Positions 1-6,810 of a DNA stretch of 12,432 nucleotides are shown one piece after another (the stretch's first letter is position 1; every line of letters begins with the position of its first letter). The DNA lies in contig JAEZLU010000123.1 of assembly GCA_023415075.1 (NCBI GenBank), forward strand, positions 1-12,432, read 5' to 3'. A program made the translations under genes and the position numbers. This stretch comes from Bacillota bacterium. Lineage in GTDB: Bacteria; Bacillota; Negativicutes; Sporomusales; UBA7701. The notes below the pieces were generated by a model. That model saw only the letters and a program-made list of their open reading frames with translations. It did no database searches and was not told the DNA's origin.

Positions 1-284
1 AAGCGGTCGGCCACCTCCTGGCGCTCATCGACGGTGAGGACAATAATCGGCGTTTTGCGGTCGCGGCTGCGGATAGCCTTGACGGTCGACAGGCCGTCAA
101 GCCCCGGCATGTGGTAATCGACGAGGATGAGATCGGGCTGGAGGTTTGTTACCTTTTCGCAGGCTAGTTTGCCGTCCCGCTCGGTGTGGACCCGCCAGCC
201 GAGGGTCTTGCCGATCGCCTCGAGGGTGAAAAGGATGTCCTGGTCGTCGTCGACGGCCAGCAGGGTTAACGGTCGGTCGGTCAT
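1..284 (-). CDS. Response regulator receiver domain, 3' part cut by window edge
   Basis: Only the first 94 complete codons are in the window; the gene runs off the left edge. They encode a CheY-like receiver domain: an acidic pocket (AVDDDQD, residues 10-16), the probable phosphoacceptor Asp56 in LILVDYHMPG, the GLDGL turn after it, and the conserved Thr84 in IIVLT. The conserved Lys and any output domain lie beyond the edge, so it cannot be said whether this is a single-domain or DNA-binding regulator. The ATG overlaps the stop of the upstream histidine kinase gene (ATGA, 4 nt), and a GGAGGT ribosome binding site lies 8 nt upstream inside the kinase gene. It is therefore the likely cognate partner of that kinase, in the same operon as the poly-gamma-glutamate genes. 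The receiver identity is certain; the pairing is inferred from the coupling. Confidence 0.93.
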   Translation of the reverse strand, partial: MTDRPLTLLAVDDDQDILFTLEAIGKTLGWRVHTERDGKLACEKVTNLQPDLILVDYHMPGLDGLSTVKAIRSRDRKTPIIVLTVDERQEVADR

Positions 285-1624
285 GAGCTTACCTCCGGCA
301 GACTAATAAGCACTCGTGTTCCCCGGCCGGCGGCGCTGTCGATGCTGATAGCGCCGCCGTTTCTTTCGACAGTGTCTCGCACGAACGGCAGACCGAAGCC
401 GGATGAGGTTTTGGTGGAGAATCCCGGTTCCCATACCAGGATGGCGTGGGCCGGGTTAATGCCAGGCCCGTTGTCGGCGATCTCGATGACCGCCTGGCCG
501 CCGTCGGCGGTGATCTTCAGGCAGACTTCGCCGCTGGCGCCGTCGACCGCTTCAAGGGCATTTTCCAGTACGTTGACGATGGCCCGGGCCATCTTTATTT
601 TGTTTACCTCTACCAGCGGCGGCGCCCCGACCGCTTCCAGGCGGTAGCTCTTGAGGTTGCCGAGGCCCGGGACGTGGGCGGCGGCGTAATCGACAAGCTC
701 GCGGACGCATATCACCTGGCGGATGTCGTCGCGCAACATCTCGCCGATCATGTTGTTCATCTTGTCGCCGGCCTCGACAATGCGGCGGGCGTATTCGCGG
801 TTGGCGTCGCCAATGTCGGCCACCGCCAACACGCCTGCCAGCCCCTGGATGGTTGTCAGCGGCGTTTTCAGGTCATGGACGAGCGACTGCCTCTCCTGAA
901 GGGCCCGGTTTTCCAGCGTCCGCAGTTTAAGCTCGCTGTCGAGCTGTCCCTGCTCGGCCAGTTTGAGTTCGCGGGTGTAGACGCTGAGCAGCCGCGCCAG
1001 GATGAAGGAGTTGACCGTGCCGACAATGAACAGGGTGGCGCCGGTGATGTTAAGGATTTCTTCGGCTTCGAGAAAGGCGGCTATTTTCTTGATATCGGTG
1101 GAAATTTCGCCGCGGCCGAACCAGTAGCCGCTGAGAGCCGGCATGGTGTCCAGCCACTCCACGCCGAACAGCAGCAGGGCCAGGACGAGGATTTTGTGGA
1201 CGGTCTTCCTGGTCATGTTTTCGAGCCTGGTCATCAGCAGGATGGCGAGAGTGAGGCTGATGGCCGGAATGCCGAAATCGTAGGTGACGCCGTACAGCCG
1301 TTTAATCACTTCATAGGCCACCGGGATTATAACAAGCGGCACACCCCACAGGATGCGGGAAAAGCCGCCCTGGAGCATGCCGAGCCCCTGGGCCAGAAGC
1401 AGGGTGCCGCTGTAAAGGGGCAGGGCCCGCAAGGTGTTCAGGGCGACGAGGCGGAAGGCGGCCATCAGCAGGGCGCCGCTGCTGCCATCCACCAGGCTGC
1501 GCTCCATCAGCGGGAATATGCCGAAGGCTTTGACGCTCAGCATGGCCGGCGCCAGCAGGGCCATAGCGATAAAGAAGAGGCCGAGGAGGGCCGGACGGTA
1601 GCTTATGTTGTTCAATAACGGCAT
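281..1624 (-). CDS. Membrane sensor histidine kinase of the poly-gamma-glutamate operon
   Basis: A 447-aa sensor kinase that should autophosphorylate and pass phosphate to the response regulator encoded next. About six hydrophobic segments fill residues 11-213 (roughly 11-31, 52-80, 91-108, 117-131, 143-159, 189-213). A charged helical linker or coiled coil follows at about 218-246, then the H box (VHDLKTPLTT, probable phospho-His250), N box (NVLENALEA, 351-359), G1 box (DNGPG, 384-388) and G2 box (GFGLP, 409-413). No PAS, HAMP or large extracytoplasmic domain is seen, so the signal is probably sensed within the membrane. The reading frame extends upstream to 1690, but the ATG at 1624 is preferred: it precedes the first membrane helix, and the longer form would add 22 basic residues overlapping the upstream gene by 79 nt. 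With this start the overlap is 13 nt. The ligand is unknown; the operon suggests PGA or envelope or osmotic status. Confidence 0.9.
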   Translation of the reverse strand: MPLLNNISYRPALLGLFFIAMALLAPAMLSVKAFGIFPLMERSLVDGSSGALLMAAFRLVALNTLRALPLYSGTLLLAQGLGMLQGGFSRILWGVPLVIIPVAYEVIKRLYGVTYDFGIPAISLTLAILLMTRLENMTRKTVHKILVLALLLFGVEWLDTMPALSGYWFGRGEISTDIKKIAAFLEAEEILNITGATLFIVGTVNSFILARLLSVYTRELKLAEQGQLDSELKLRTLENRALQERQSLVHDLKTPLTTIQGLAGVLAVADIGDANREYARRIVEAGDKMNNMIGEMLRDDIRQVICVRELVDYAAAHVPGLGNLKSYRLEAVGAPPLVEVNKIKMARAIVNVLENALEAVDGASGEVCLKITADGGQAVIEIADNGPGINPAHAILVWEPGFSTKTSSGFGLPFVRDTVERNGGAISIDSAAGRGTRVLISLPEVSS

Positions 1625-2634
1625 GGCCCGTTCCACCACTCTTTCTTGCGGCCGCCGTACCACAGCAGCCAGCCGGCGGCACCCAGCCATAAGGCGATAA
1701 GCACTCTGGCCGCCGGGGGAATGGTTCTCTTATACATTACCTCGCTGGTGCCGGGAGGGTTGTCGGCTTTGACGCCATAGGCAGCGGCCAGTTGGACGAC
1801 GTTCAGCAGATGGATAACCGGGCGGTTGGAAGCGATGAAGGGGGCGGCAAGGCCGTCGGGGACGGCGAAGTTGGGCAGGTAGCCGGCGGTGAGGGCTTGC
1901 CGCAGCGGGGCCCGATGACCATGAGCGCCGAAGATGACCTGATTGCCGCCGACGTTGACGAGGACGGCCGGCAGGTCGCCACTCTGGCCGTAGACGGCCA
2001 GTCGTTTTTCGATGGCCTCGCCAAGGTCGGCCGGCACCAGCACGGGTACGCCGGCCCGCCCGGCCGCCGCCCGGGCCAGAGCCACGCCTTCAGGGGTGAG
2101 GCCGCCGCCGCGGTCGCCTACGCCGCCAAGGGAGACGGCTGCCGAGCGCCACTGCCAGATGCCTGCCGCCACCAGGGTTTTCTCGATATCCGGCCAGGTG
2201 TAGTCCGGGTCGGTGGCGCCCCAGGTCGAGGCCCCCACCGAGCTGGTGATGACCGGTTCGGCGCCGATGGCGGTTATTGCCGCCAGCACGGCGATATTGA
2301 GAGCCGGAAACGAGCCGGACAGGTTCACGGCCACTCTATCGCCCTTGCGGACACCGGCCTCGACCAGGAGCTGAACGGCCACGGCCGCGAAGTCAGCGTG
2401 CTGCGACAGCTGTTTGGCTACCAGCGGTCCGAGGGTCGTGGTAATCTCGGTATATTCCGGGCCCACCAGCCGTTCGCCGATGACTGCCTGAGCCGCGATG
2501 GTCTTGGCTACGGCGGCCGCTTTCAGCTCGTAGTCGTCGGCCGGCGTCAGGTAGACAAGCTGCCGGCAGGCGGCTAAAACGACAAGGCTGACCGCTATAA
2601 GCCCGACCAGGCGCCAACGGCTCACCACAGCCAT
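1612..2634 (-). CDS. Poly-gamma-glutamate system membrane protein (PgsW-like)
   Basis: A protein of up to 340 aa that resembles the 'poly-gamma-glutamate system protein' family found next to pgsB and pgsC in several diderm bacteria; its biochemical role is unknown. It has an N-terminal hydrophobic segment (about 9-23), a long soluble region, and a C-terminal membrane helix (about 309-327) followed by a basic tail. The soluble part contains family-like motifs including NLSGSFPALNIAVLAA and VITSSVGASTWGA. The N-terminal segment ends in LAAC (Cys23), which fits a lipobox, so it may be a lipoprotein anchored at both ends. Start: ATG 2634 has GAGGG directly against it, too close to work well. GTG 2625 overlaps the pgsC stop as GTGA and sits 9 nt from the same GAGGG, so it may be the real start, giving 337 aa. 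Family placement is from recall of sequence patterns and gene order. Confidence 0.82.
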   Translation of the reverse strand: MAVVSRWRLVGLIAVSLVVLAACRQLVYLTPADDYELKAAAVAKTIAAQAVIGERLVGPEYTEITTTLGPLVAKQLSQHADFAAVAVQLLVEAGVRKGDRVAVNLSGSFPALNIAVLAAITAIGAEPVITSSVGASTWGATDPDYTWPDIEKTLVAAGIWQWRSAAVSLGGVGDRGGGLTPEGVALARAAAGRAGVPVLVPADLGEAIEKRLAVYGQSGDLPAVLVNVGGNQVIFGAHGHRAPLRQALTAGYLPNFAVPDGLAAPFIASNRPVIHLLNVVQLAAAYGVKADNPPGTSEVMYKRTIPPAARVLIALWLGAAGWLLWYGGRKKEWWNGPCRY

Positions 2635-3056
2635 CCCTCGCCGGCCAGCGCCGCCAGGCGGGTCAGGCTAACCGCCAGCGCCAGCACGAGCAGGGTGGCG
2701 GTAATGCCCTGGCGGGCAAAGTCGCGGGCGATGAGGCCGGGCACCAGGTAACCGATTACCAGCAGGCCCCAATCGGCCAAAGCGCCGCCGCGGGTCGCCA
2801 GCATCGCCCCCTGGCCGACAAGCATGCCGATGAGGATATAGACGGCGAACTGCCGGCGGCCGTAGAGCAGCAGTCGCCGCTCCAGCAGGCGGGCGAACAG
2901 CAGAGTCACCAGGGCCGCGGCCAGCGTGCCGGCCAGCCAGGCAGGATAGGCAAAGAAGAAGGCCAGGTAGCCGACGACGACGATGCCGCCGGGCGAATAG
3001 CCGGTGGCTTCACTTATGAATAGGGAAATTATGATGCCTAAAAAGAGCAGGTGCAT
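2622..3056 (-). CDS. pgsC: Poly-gamma-glutamate synthase subunit PgsC/CapC
   Basis: A 144-aa, very hydrophobic integral membrane subunit of the PGA synthase, close to the roughly 149 aa of Bacillus PgsC. It has about four to five membrane helices and the family landmarks: PGGIVVVGYLAFF (22-34), LYGRRQFA (64-71) and VPGLIARDFARQG (105-117). In Bacillus, PgsB and PgsC form the minimal membrane complex that polymerises glutamate through gamma-carboxyl linkages. The frame is open upstream to 3227, but the ATG at 3056 gives the normal family length and N-terminus and has AGGAG 10 nt upstream; the longer version would only translate pgsB sequence out of frame. It overlaps the end of pgsB by 19 nt and is followed by the PgsW-like gene with a 4- or 13-nt overlap. 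Confidence 0.95.
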   Translation of the reverse strand: MHLLFLGIIISLFISEATGYSPGGIVVVGYLAFFFAYPAWLAGTLAAALVTLLFARLLERRLLLYGRRQFAVYILIGMLVGQGAMLATRGGALADWGLLVIGYLVPGLIARDFARQGITATLLVLALAVSLTRLAALAGEGWLW

Positions 3057-4210
3057 TGGTTTGTAGCTCCTGTTTGCCGCCAGATGGGCAGGTGATCGAG
3101 GCCGCGGACGTTGCCGGCCGCAAATAGTGTCAGCCGCTCGCCGGCTACTTCGCCGGCGGCCGCCAGCACGTCTGCGAGGGCCGGCGACGGTGGCAGCAGA
3201 CGGATGGCGCCCGGGTCGACGCCGCAATTGACAAGCTGGCGGCGGCCGAAGGCGCAGTCGCCGGCCACCAGGTAGGGACCGCGGTGGATGGCGGCAAAGG
3301 TGGCCGCCAGCTGGGTGGTGCGGTACTTGCGGTCCGGGCGGCAGTTGAGAAGAACGGCTGCCGCCCCCTCCACGTACTGTTGCCAGAGCAGGCGAGTCGA
3401 CTCGGGATCGTTGGCGGCCAGGGCGTTGACCAGGGTGACCGTCTTGCCGGCAACCGGAAAAGTATGCAGGCTGACATTGCCCAGGTCGGGCTCGGCCTGG
3501 CGCATGCCGGCGAGGGCAGTGGGCCGGTCGACGCCGGCCAGCTCACAGACCGCCAGGGCCAGGGCAATATTTTCCGGGAATATGGCGTATTCGAAGCCTT
3601 CAAGGCATTCGGCCGACAGATCATCGGCAACCGATACCAGGGTGCCGCCAGGCAGGCCGGTCGCTTCCAGCAGAGCGGCGGCCGCCGCGGTCGTCACGAG
3701 AATGCCGCCGGCCGGAATGGTGTTGGCAAGGGCCCGGGCGATCGAGACCAGGCCCGGACCCATCACCTCTTCGTGATCAAGGCGGATATTGGTGATAACG
3801 CCGATCTGGGACTTCAGCAGGCTGGCCTCGGCAAAGCGCTGCAGTTCGGGCCGCACGGCCATGCACTCGGCGACGATCGCCGTGGCCCTGCCGGCCGCGG
3901 CCAGGCGGACGAAGGCGATGAGTTCGCGGATGTTGGCCAGCCCCCGCCGCCGTAGCGGCTGCTCGCTGCCGTCGGCCAGGATAATCCGGGCGGCCGAGCC
4001 GGTGGTTTTGGCTACCACCCGGTGACCGCCTGCCCTTAGGCCGGCGGCGATCAGCCGGGTGACCGACGACTTGCCGCGACTGCCGTTGACATGGATGCGC
4101 AGGGCGATGGCCTGCAGGTTGGCTTCATGCCGACGCTTTTCCCAGGCGTACAGGCCGATCATAAGCAGGAAAAGCCCGCCCAGAGCCAGGTAGCCGCCAG
4201 TGGCAATCAT
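3038..4210 (-). CDS. pgsB: Poly-gamma-glutamate synthase ATP-binding subunit PgsB/CapB
   Basis: A 390-aa Mur-ligase-like amide ligase that activates the gamma-carboxylate of glutamate with ATP and extends the PGA chain. One membrane helix (about 5-23) is followed by EKRRHEANL, the IHVNGSRGKSSVTRL P-loop (39-53, Lys47), KTTGSAAR (68-75), IVAECMAV (112-119), TNIRLDHEEVMGP (140-152), FPENIALALA (211-220), NALAANDPEST (262-272), LLNCRPDRKYRTTQLA (287-302) and AAGNVRGLDHL (364-374). These align, from memory, along the whole length of Bacillus subtilis PgsB, which is similar in size. The ATG overlaps the stop of the upstream M14 gene (ATGA, 4 nt); a weak GAAGGA lies about 12 nt upstream, so translation is probably coupled. 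No pgsA (capA) follows pgsC, unlike the Bacillus pgsBCA operon. Whether L-Glu or D-Glu is used cannot be read from the sequence. Confidence 0.96.
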   Translation of the reverse strand: MIATGGYLALGGLFLLMIGLYAWEKRRHEANLQAIALRIHVNGSRGKSSVTRLIAAGLRAGGHRVVAKTTGSAARIILADGSEQPLRRRGLANIRELIAFVRLAAAGRATAIVAECMAVRPELQRFAEASLLKSQIGVITNIRLDHEEVMGPGLVSIARALANTIPAGGILVTTAAAAALLEATGLPGGTLVSVADDLSAECLEGFEYAIFPENIALALAVCELAGVDRPTALAGMRQAEPDLGNVSLHTFPVAGKTVTLVNALAANDPESTRLLWQQYVEGAAAVLLNCRPDRKYRTTQLAATFAAIHRGPYLVAGDCAFGRRQLVNCGVDPGAIRLLPPSPALADVLAAAGEVAGERLTLFAAGNVRGLDHLPIWRQTGATNQCTCSF

Positions 4211-4935
4211 TCGACGACCAGTCCTTCCCGGGCCAGGAGATAACGGACGATGGCTTCATGCTGGCTCGCCCGTTCGGCCAACGGCTGCTGGCCGCTTGTT
4301 TCGACGGTAAAGGCGGCCAGCCCGAGACGGCCGGCGTAATAGGCGGCGCTGCCGGGGATGGGATGGGCCTCGAAATCAAACTTTTTGACGGGATCGCTCA
4401 GCCCGCCGTTGATGTGATCGACAACGTCCAAGGCCAGTTCGGCGCTACGGTCGTTGGCGGCGAACAGCACCAGCTGGCCGAGGGACGACTGATCGAGGCG
4501 GTGGAAGGTGCGGGCTTCGTGCAGATCGATTACCAGGGAAACATGGTAGGTCTTTATCAGGTCTTCTACGGCGGCGGCCAGGCGGGCGGCCGGTTCGCCG
4601 TCCGGACGGCCGGGATAAGCCCGGTTGACGTCGCCGATCGCCGGCAGCGTTCTGGTGCCGGCGGCCAGGGCCAGCTTATTGACCCGGGGAACGACGATGA
4701 GGGTGCCGCGGCTGACGGCGAAGCGGCTCACAGCCTCGGCGGCGACGGCGCCGGCGGGTTCGTTGCCATGGACGCCGCCGAGCACCAGGGCGGCCGGGCC
4801 GGAGTTAGCGCCTTGTATTAGGTAGACTTCAGTGGCGTAGGGGCTGTCGGGCAGCAGCCTGAAGGCAGCCGGCGCAGCCGTGGCCGTCAGGGCGGCGAAA
4901 AGCAGCGCCAGCAGAGTCAGCAGGAATATTCTCAT
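4207..4935 (-). CDS. Secreted M14/AstE-like zinc peptidase or deacylase, short form
   Basis: A 242-aa exported protein of the succinylglutamate desuccinylase/aspartoacylase branch of the M14 zinc carboxypeptidase clan. It has a signal peptide (1 to about 21, Ala-rich cleavage region), the zinc motif GGVHGNEPAG (53-62; His56 and Glu59), NRAYPGRPDG (104-113, probable substrate-binding Arg), DLHEA (137-141; His139 as third zinc ligand), and a likely catalytic Glu212 in TVETSG. It is clearly paralogous to the longer enzyme at 6811-7926. As first gene of the operon, coupled to pgsB by a 4-nt overlap, it probably cuts or edits gamma-glutamyl polymer outside the membrane, for example as a carboxypeptidase or releasing enzyme; this substrate is inference. 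GAGGTG lies 5 nt before the ATG. A small-molecule N-acyl amino acid deacylase is the main alternative, but the signal peptide argues against the cytoplasmic AstE role. Confidence 0.9.
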   Translation of the reverse strand: MRIFLLTLLALLFAALTATAAPAAFRLLPDSPYATEVYLIQGANSGPAALVLGGVHGNEPAGAVAAEAVSRFAVSRGTLIVVPRVNKLALAAGTRTLPAIGDVNRAYPGRPDGEPAARLAAAVEDLIKTYHVSLVIDLHEARTFHRLDQSSLGQLVLFAANDRSAELALDVVDHINGGLSDPVKKFDFEAHPIPGSAAYYAGRLGLAAFTVETSGQQPLAERASQHEAIVRYLLAREGLVVE

Positions 4936-4964
4936 ATTTACACCTCTAAGCCTTAAAATTCCTC

Positions 4965-4993
4965 ATTTTACCTATTTTTCCTGCAAACGGCCG
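4965..4993 (-). promoter_or_regulatory. Possible promoter of the pgs operon
   Basis: Between the terminator at 5006-5039 and the first gene of the pgs operon is about 70 nt of AT-rich DNA. On the minus strand TAAAAT (4970 to 4965) is a plausible -10 box, matching TATAAT at 5 of 6 positions, about 30 nt before the ATG. No good -35 is present at 16-18 nt (the hexamer there is CGGCCG), so an activator or read-through from the upstream operon may be needed. The same TAAAATGA string occurs before the upstream operon at 10000. Confidence 0.28.
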
Positions 4994-5005
4994 CTTTCGC
5001 GGCAA

Positions 5006-5039
5006 ATACAAAAAGGGGAGCGAACTCCCCTTTTTGTAT
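5006..5039 (-). terminator. Rho-independent terminator after the GGT gene
   Basis: A perfect 15-bp inverted repeat (5006-5020 and 5025-5039) with a 4-nt loop: a six-pair GC core (GGGGAG/CTCCCC) flanked by A5/T5. Read on the minus strand the loop is TTCG and the stem is followed by a T tract. It starts about 22 nt after the GGT stop. Because the flanks are symmetrical it could act on both strands, but no plus-strand gene ends here. It separates the transporter/GGT operon from the pgs operon. Confidence 0.92.
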
Positions 5040-5060
5040 GTTTATTAAGCCCGTAAGATA

Positions 5061-6791
5061 CTAGTAACCGAAAGCCTGGCCGAGGCGGCGCGGGTCGGCG
5101 GCTCCGTGAAGGCGGCCGTCAGGCAGGATCATGATGCCCTGGGCGCCGCCGAAGTACAGGGATAGTTCGGGCCGCAGGTTGAGCTTGTGGCCCCAGGCCG
5201 TCAGTTCGTTGAGAGTGGCTTTGTCAATTGCCTGCTCAAGCTGGGCGACAGGGGCATTGGCAGTGTGCAGCCGCGGGTCGTTGATGGCGGTCTGCAGATC
5301 CATCTTGAAGTCGACGACATTCATGACAACCTGGGCGACGGTGCTGATTATCCGCGGCCCGCCCGGGCTGCCGAGGGTCATGAACGGCTTGCCGTCCTTG
5401 AGGACGATGGTGGGGGTAATGCTGCTGAGCGGCCGCTTGCCGGGCGCCGGGGCGTTCACCGACTCGGGGTTGTTGGCAACGAAGTCGTCCATCTCGTCGT
5501 TCATCAGGATACCGGTGCCGTCAGGCACGACGCCGGCCCCGAGGAAGTAGTTTATTGTCTGGGTGACGGTGATCATGTTGCCTTCCTTGTCGACGACCGA
5601 GAAAGAGGTGGTGCTGCCTGAGCCGGGTTTGGGGTCGCCTGGCTTGACGGCGTTGTTGGCAGCGTCAGGGCTGATTAGCTTGGCGCGGCTGGCACCGTAG
5701 GGTTTGCCGGCCAGTTCGGCCATCGGCACCTTGACGAAGTCGGAGTCGGCCATGTAGCGGGAGCGGTCAGCGTAGGCCAGCTTCTGGGCTTCCAGGAAGG
5801 TGTGGTGGAACTGGGTGGAACCGCGACCCATTTTGGCGACGTCGTAGTTTTCCATGATGTTGAGAATGTTGGCAACAGTCAGGCCACCGGAGGAGGGCGG
5901 CGGCACGGTCACCAGGGTGTAGCCGCGATAGGTAGTGGTGACCGGTTCGCGCATTTTAGCCCGGTAGGCGGCGAGGTCGGCTTTGGTTATCCAGCCTTCG
6001 GCGTTCTTGGCGTAGAAGGCGGCAATCTTATCGGCTATTTCGCCTTTGTAGAAGACGTCAGCCCCGCCCTGGGCCACCTTTTTGAGGCTTTCAGTCAGCT
6101 CGGGGTTTTTCAGGGTGTCGCCCGGCTGGAGGGGCAGGCCATCTTTGAAGTAGACTTTGCCGAACCAGTCGAGGCTGGGCGAGTATTTTTCCAGCCGGTT
6201 CACTTCGTCGGCGATGATGCCGTTCAGGTTCTTGGATACCGGCAGGCCGGCTTCGGACTGGCGAATGGCCGGGGTGATGAGGTCGGCCCACTTCATGGTG
6301 GCGAATTTGCCGTGGAGGAGCTCCATGCCACGCAGCTGGCCGGGCACGGCCGAGGCGTAGTAGCCGGTCACTGGGGCGTCGTTTAATACTTTGCCGCTGT
6401 CGTCAAGGGCGTACATGTCGGGGCGGGCTTTGGCCGGAGCCATTTCCCGGTAGTCGATCATGTAGGTTTTCTTTTCTTTGGCCACATAGATGACGGCGAA
6501 GCCGCCGCCGCCCATGCCGGAGGCGTTTGGTTCGACGACGTTGAGCATGAAGGAGGTGGCGATGGCGGCGTCGAAGGCGTTGCCGCCTTTTTTAAGGATT
6601 TCCACCCCGGCCTGGGCCGCCAGGGGATGGGCGGCGGCGACCACGCCGCTGACGGCGATGACGTCGCGCTTGGCCGGCGGTCCCTGGTCAGGGCCGGCGG
6701 CGGTGGCGACAGGGGTGAGGCCGCCGAGTATGCTGAGGGAGAACACGACCGCAGTTACCCAGGTAAGAACTTTAGACCATTTTCGTTTCAC
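5061..6791 (-). CDS. ggt: Secreted gamma-glutamyltransferase (GGT)
   Basis: A 576-aa N-terminal nucleophile hydrolase that cleaves or transfers gamma-glutamyl groups and matures by self-cleavage. It has a signal peptide (about 1-32). Key residues by comparison with E. coli GGT: Arg115 in YREMAP; the nucleophile Thr394 at the start of TTSFSVVD, with cleavage expected before it; Thr410, Thr412 and Asn414; Asp435 in MNDEMDDF; Ser456-Ser457 in KRPLSS; and the oxyanion glycines in GSPGG (474-478). Only 14 residues separate MDDF from KRPLSS, fewer than the roughly 23 recalled for E. coli, so the lid loop appears missing, as in Bacillus-type GGTs that can attack PGA. The start is GTG (6791) with GGAGGG 6-7 nt upstream; the preceding M14 gene ends 19 nt away. 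In this context it probably releases glutamate from PGA or its fragments; glutathione or gamma-glutamyl peptide scavenging is the alternative. Confidence 0.96.
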   Translation of the reverse strand: MKRKWSKVLTWVTAVVFSLSILGGLTPVATAAGPDQGPPAKRDVIAVSGVVAAAHPLAAQAGVEILKKGGNAFDAAIATSFMLNVVEPNASGMGGGGFAVIYVAKEKKTYMIDYREMAPAKARPDMYALDDSGKVLNDAPVTGYYASAVPGQLRGMELLHGKFATMKWADLITPAIRQSEAGLPVSKNLNGIIADEVNRLEKYSPSLDWFGKVYFKDGLPLQPGDTLKNPELTESLKKVAQGGADVFYKGEIADKIAAFYAKNAEGWITKADLAAYRAKMREPVTTTYRGYTLVTVPPPSSGGLTVANILNIMENYDVAKMGRGSTQFHHTFLEAQKLAYADRSRYMADSDFVKVPMAELAGKPYGASRAKLISPDAANNAVKPGDPKPGSGSTTSFSVVDKEGNMITVTQTINYFLGAGVVPDGTGILMNDEMDDFVANNPESVNAPAPGKRPLSSITPTIVLKDGKPFMTLGSPGGPRIISTVAQVVMNVVDFKMDLQTAINDPRLHTANAPVAQLEQAIDKATLNELTAWGHKLNLRPELSLYFGGAQGIMILPDGRLHGAADPRRLGQAFGY

Positions 6792-6810
6792 GGTTGACCC
6801 TCCTATTTTT

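Noticed and set aside
446..1618. Long 390-aa plus-strand open frame antisense to the histidine kinase
   Set aside because: The opposite frame encodes all histidine kinase motifs; the plus-strand product is low-complexity, rich in Gly, Gln and Asp without motifs, as expected for a shadow frame in GC-rich DNA.
1625..1690. Upstream extension of the histidine kinase to 1690
   Set aside because: It would add 22 basic residues and overlap the PgsW-like gene by 79 nt; ATG 1624 directly precedes the first membrane helix.
3057..3227. Longer 201-aa version of PgsC
   Set aside because: The extra 57 residues are Arg-rich out-of-frame pgsB sequence; family length and ribosome binding site support ATG 3056.
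4990..5003. Hairpin GCCGC-TTTC-GCGGC upstream of the pgs operon
   Set aside because: Only 5 bp with no T tract; it neighbours a real terminator and may be chance in GC-rich DNA. Could be an operator but unsupported.
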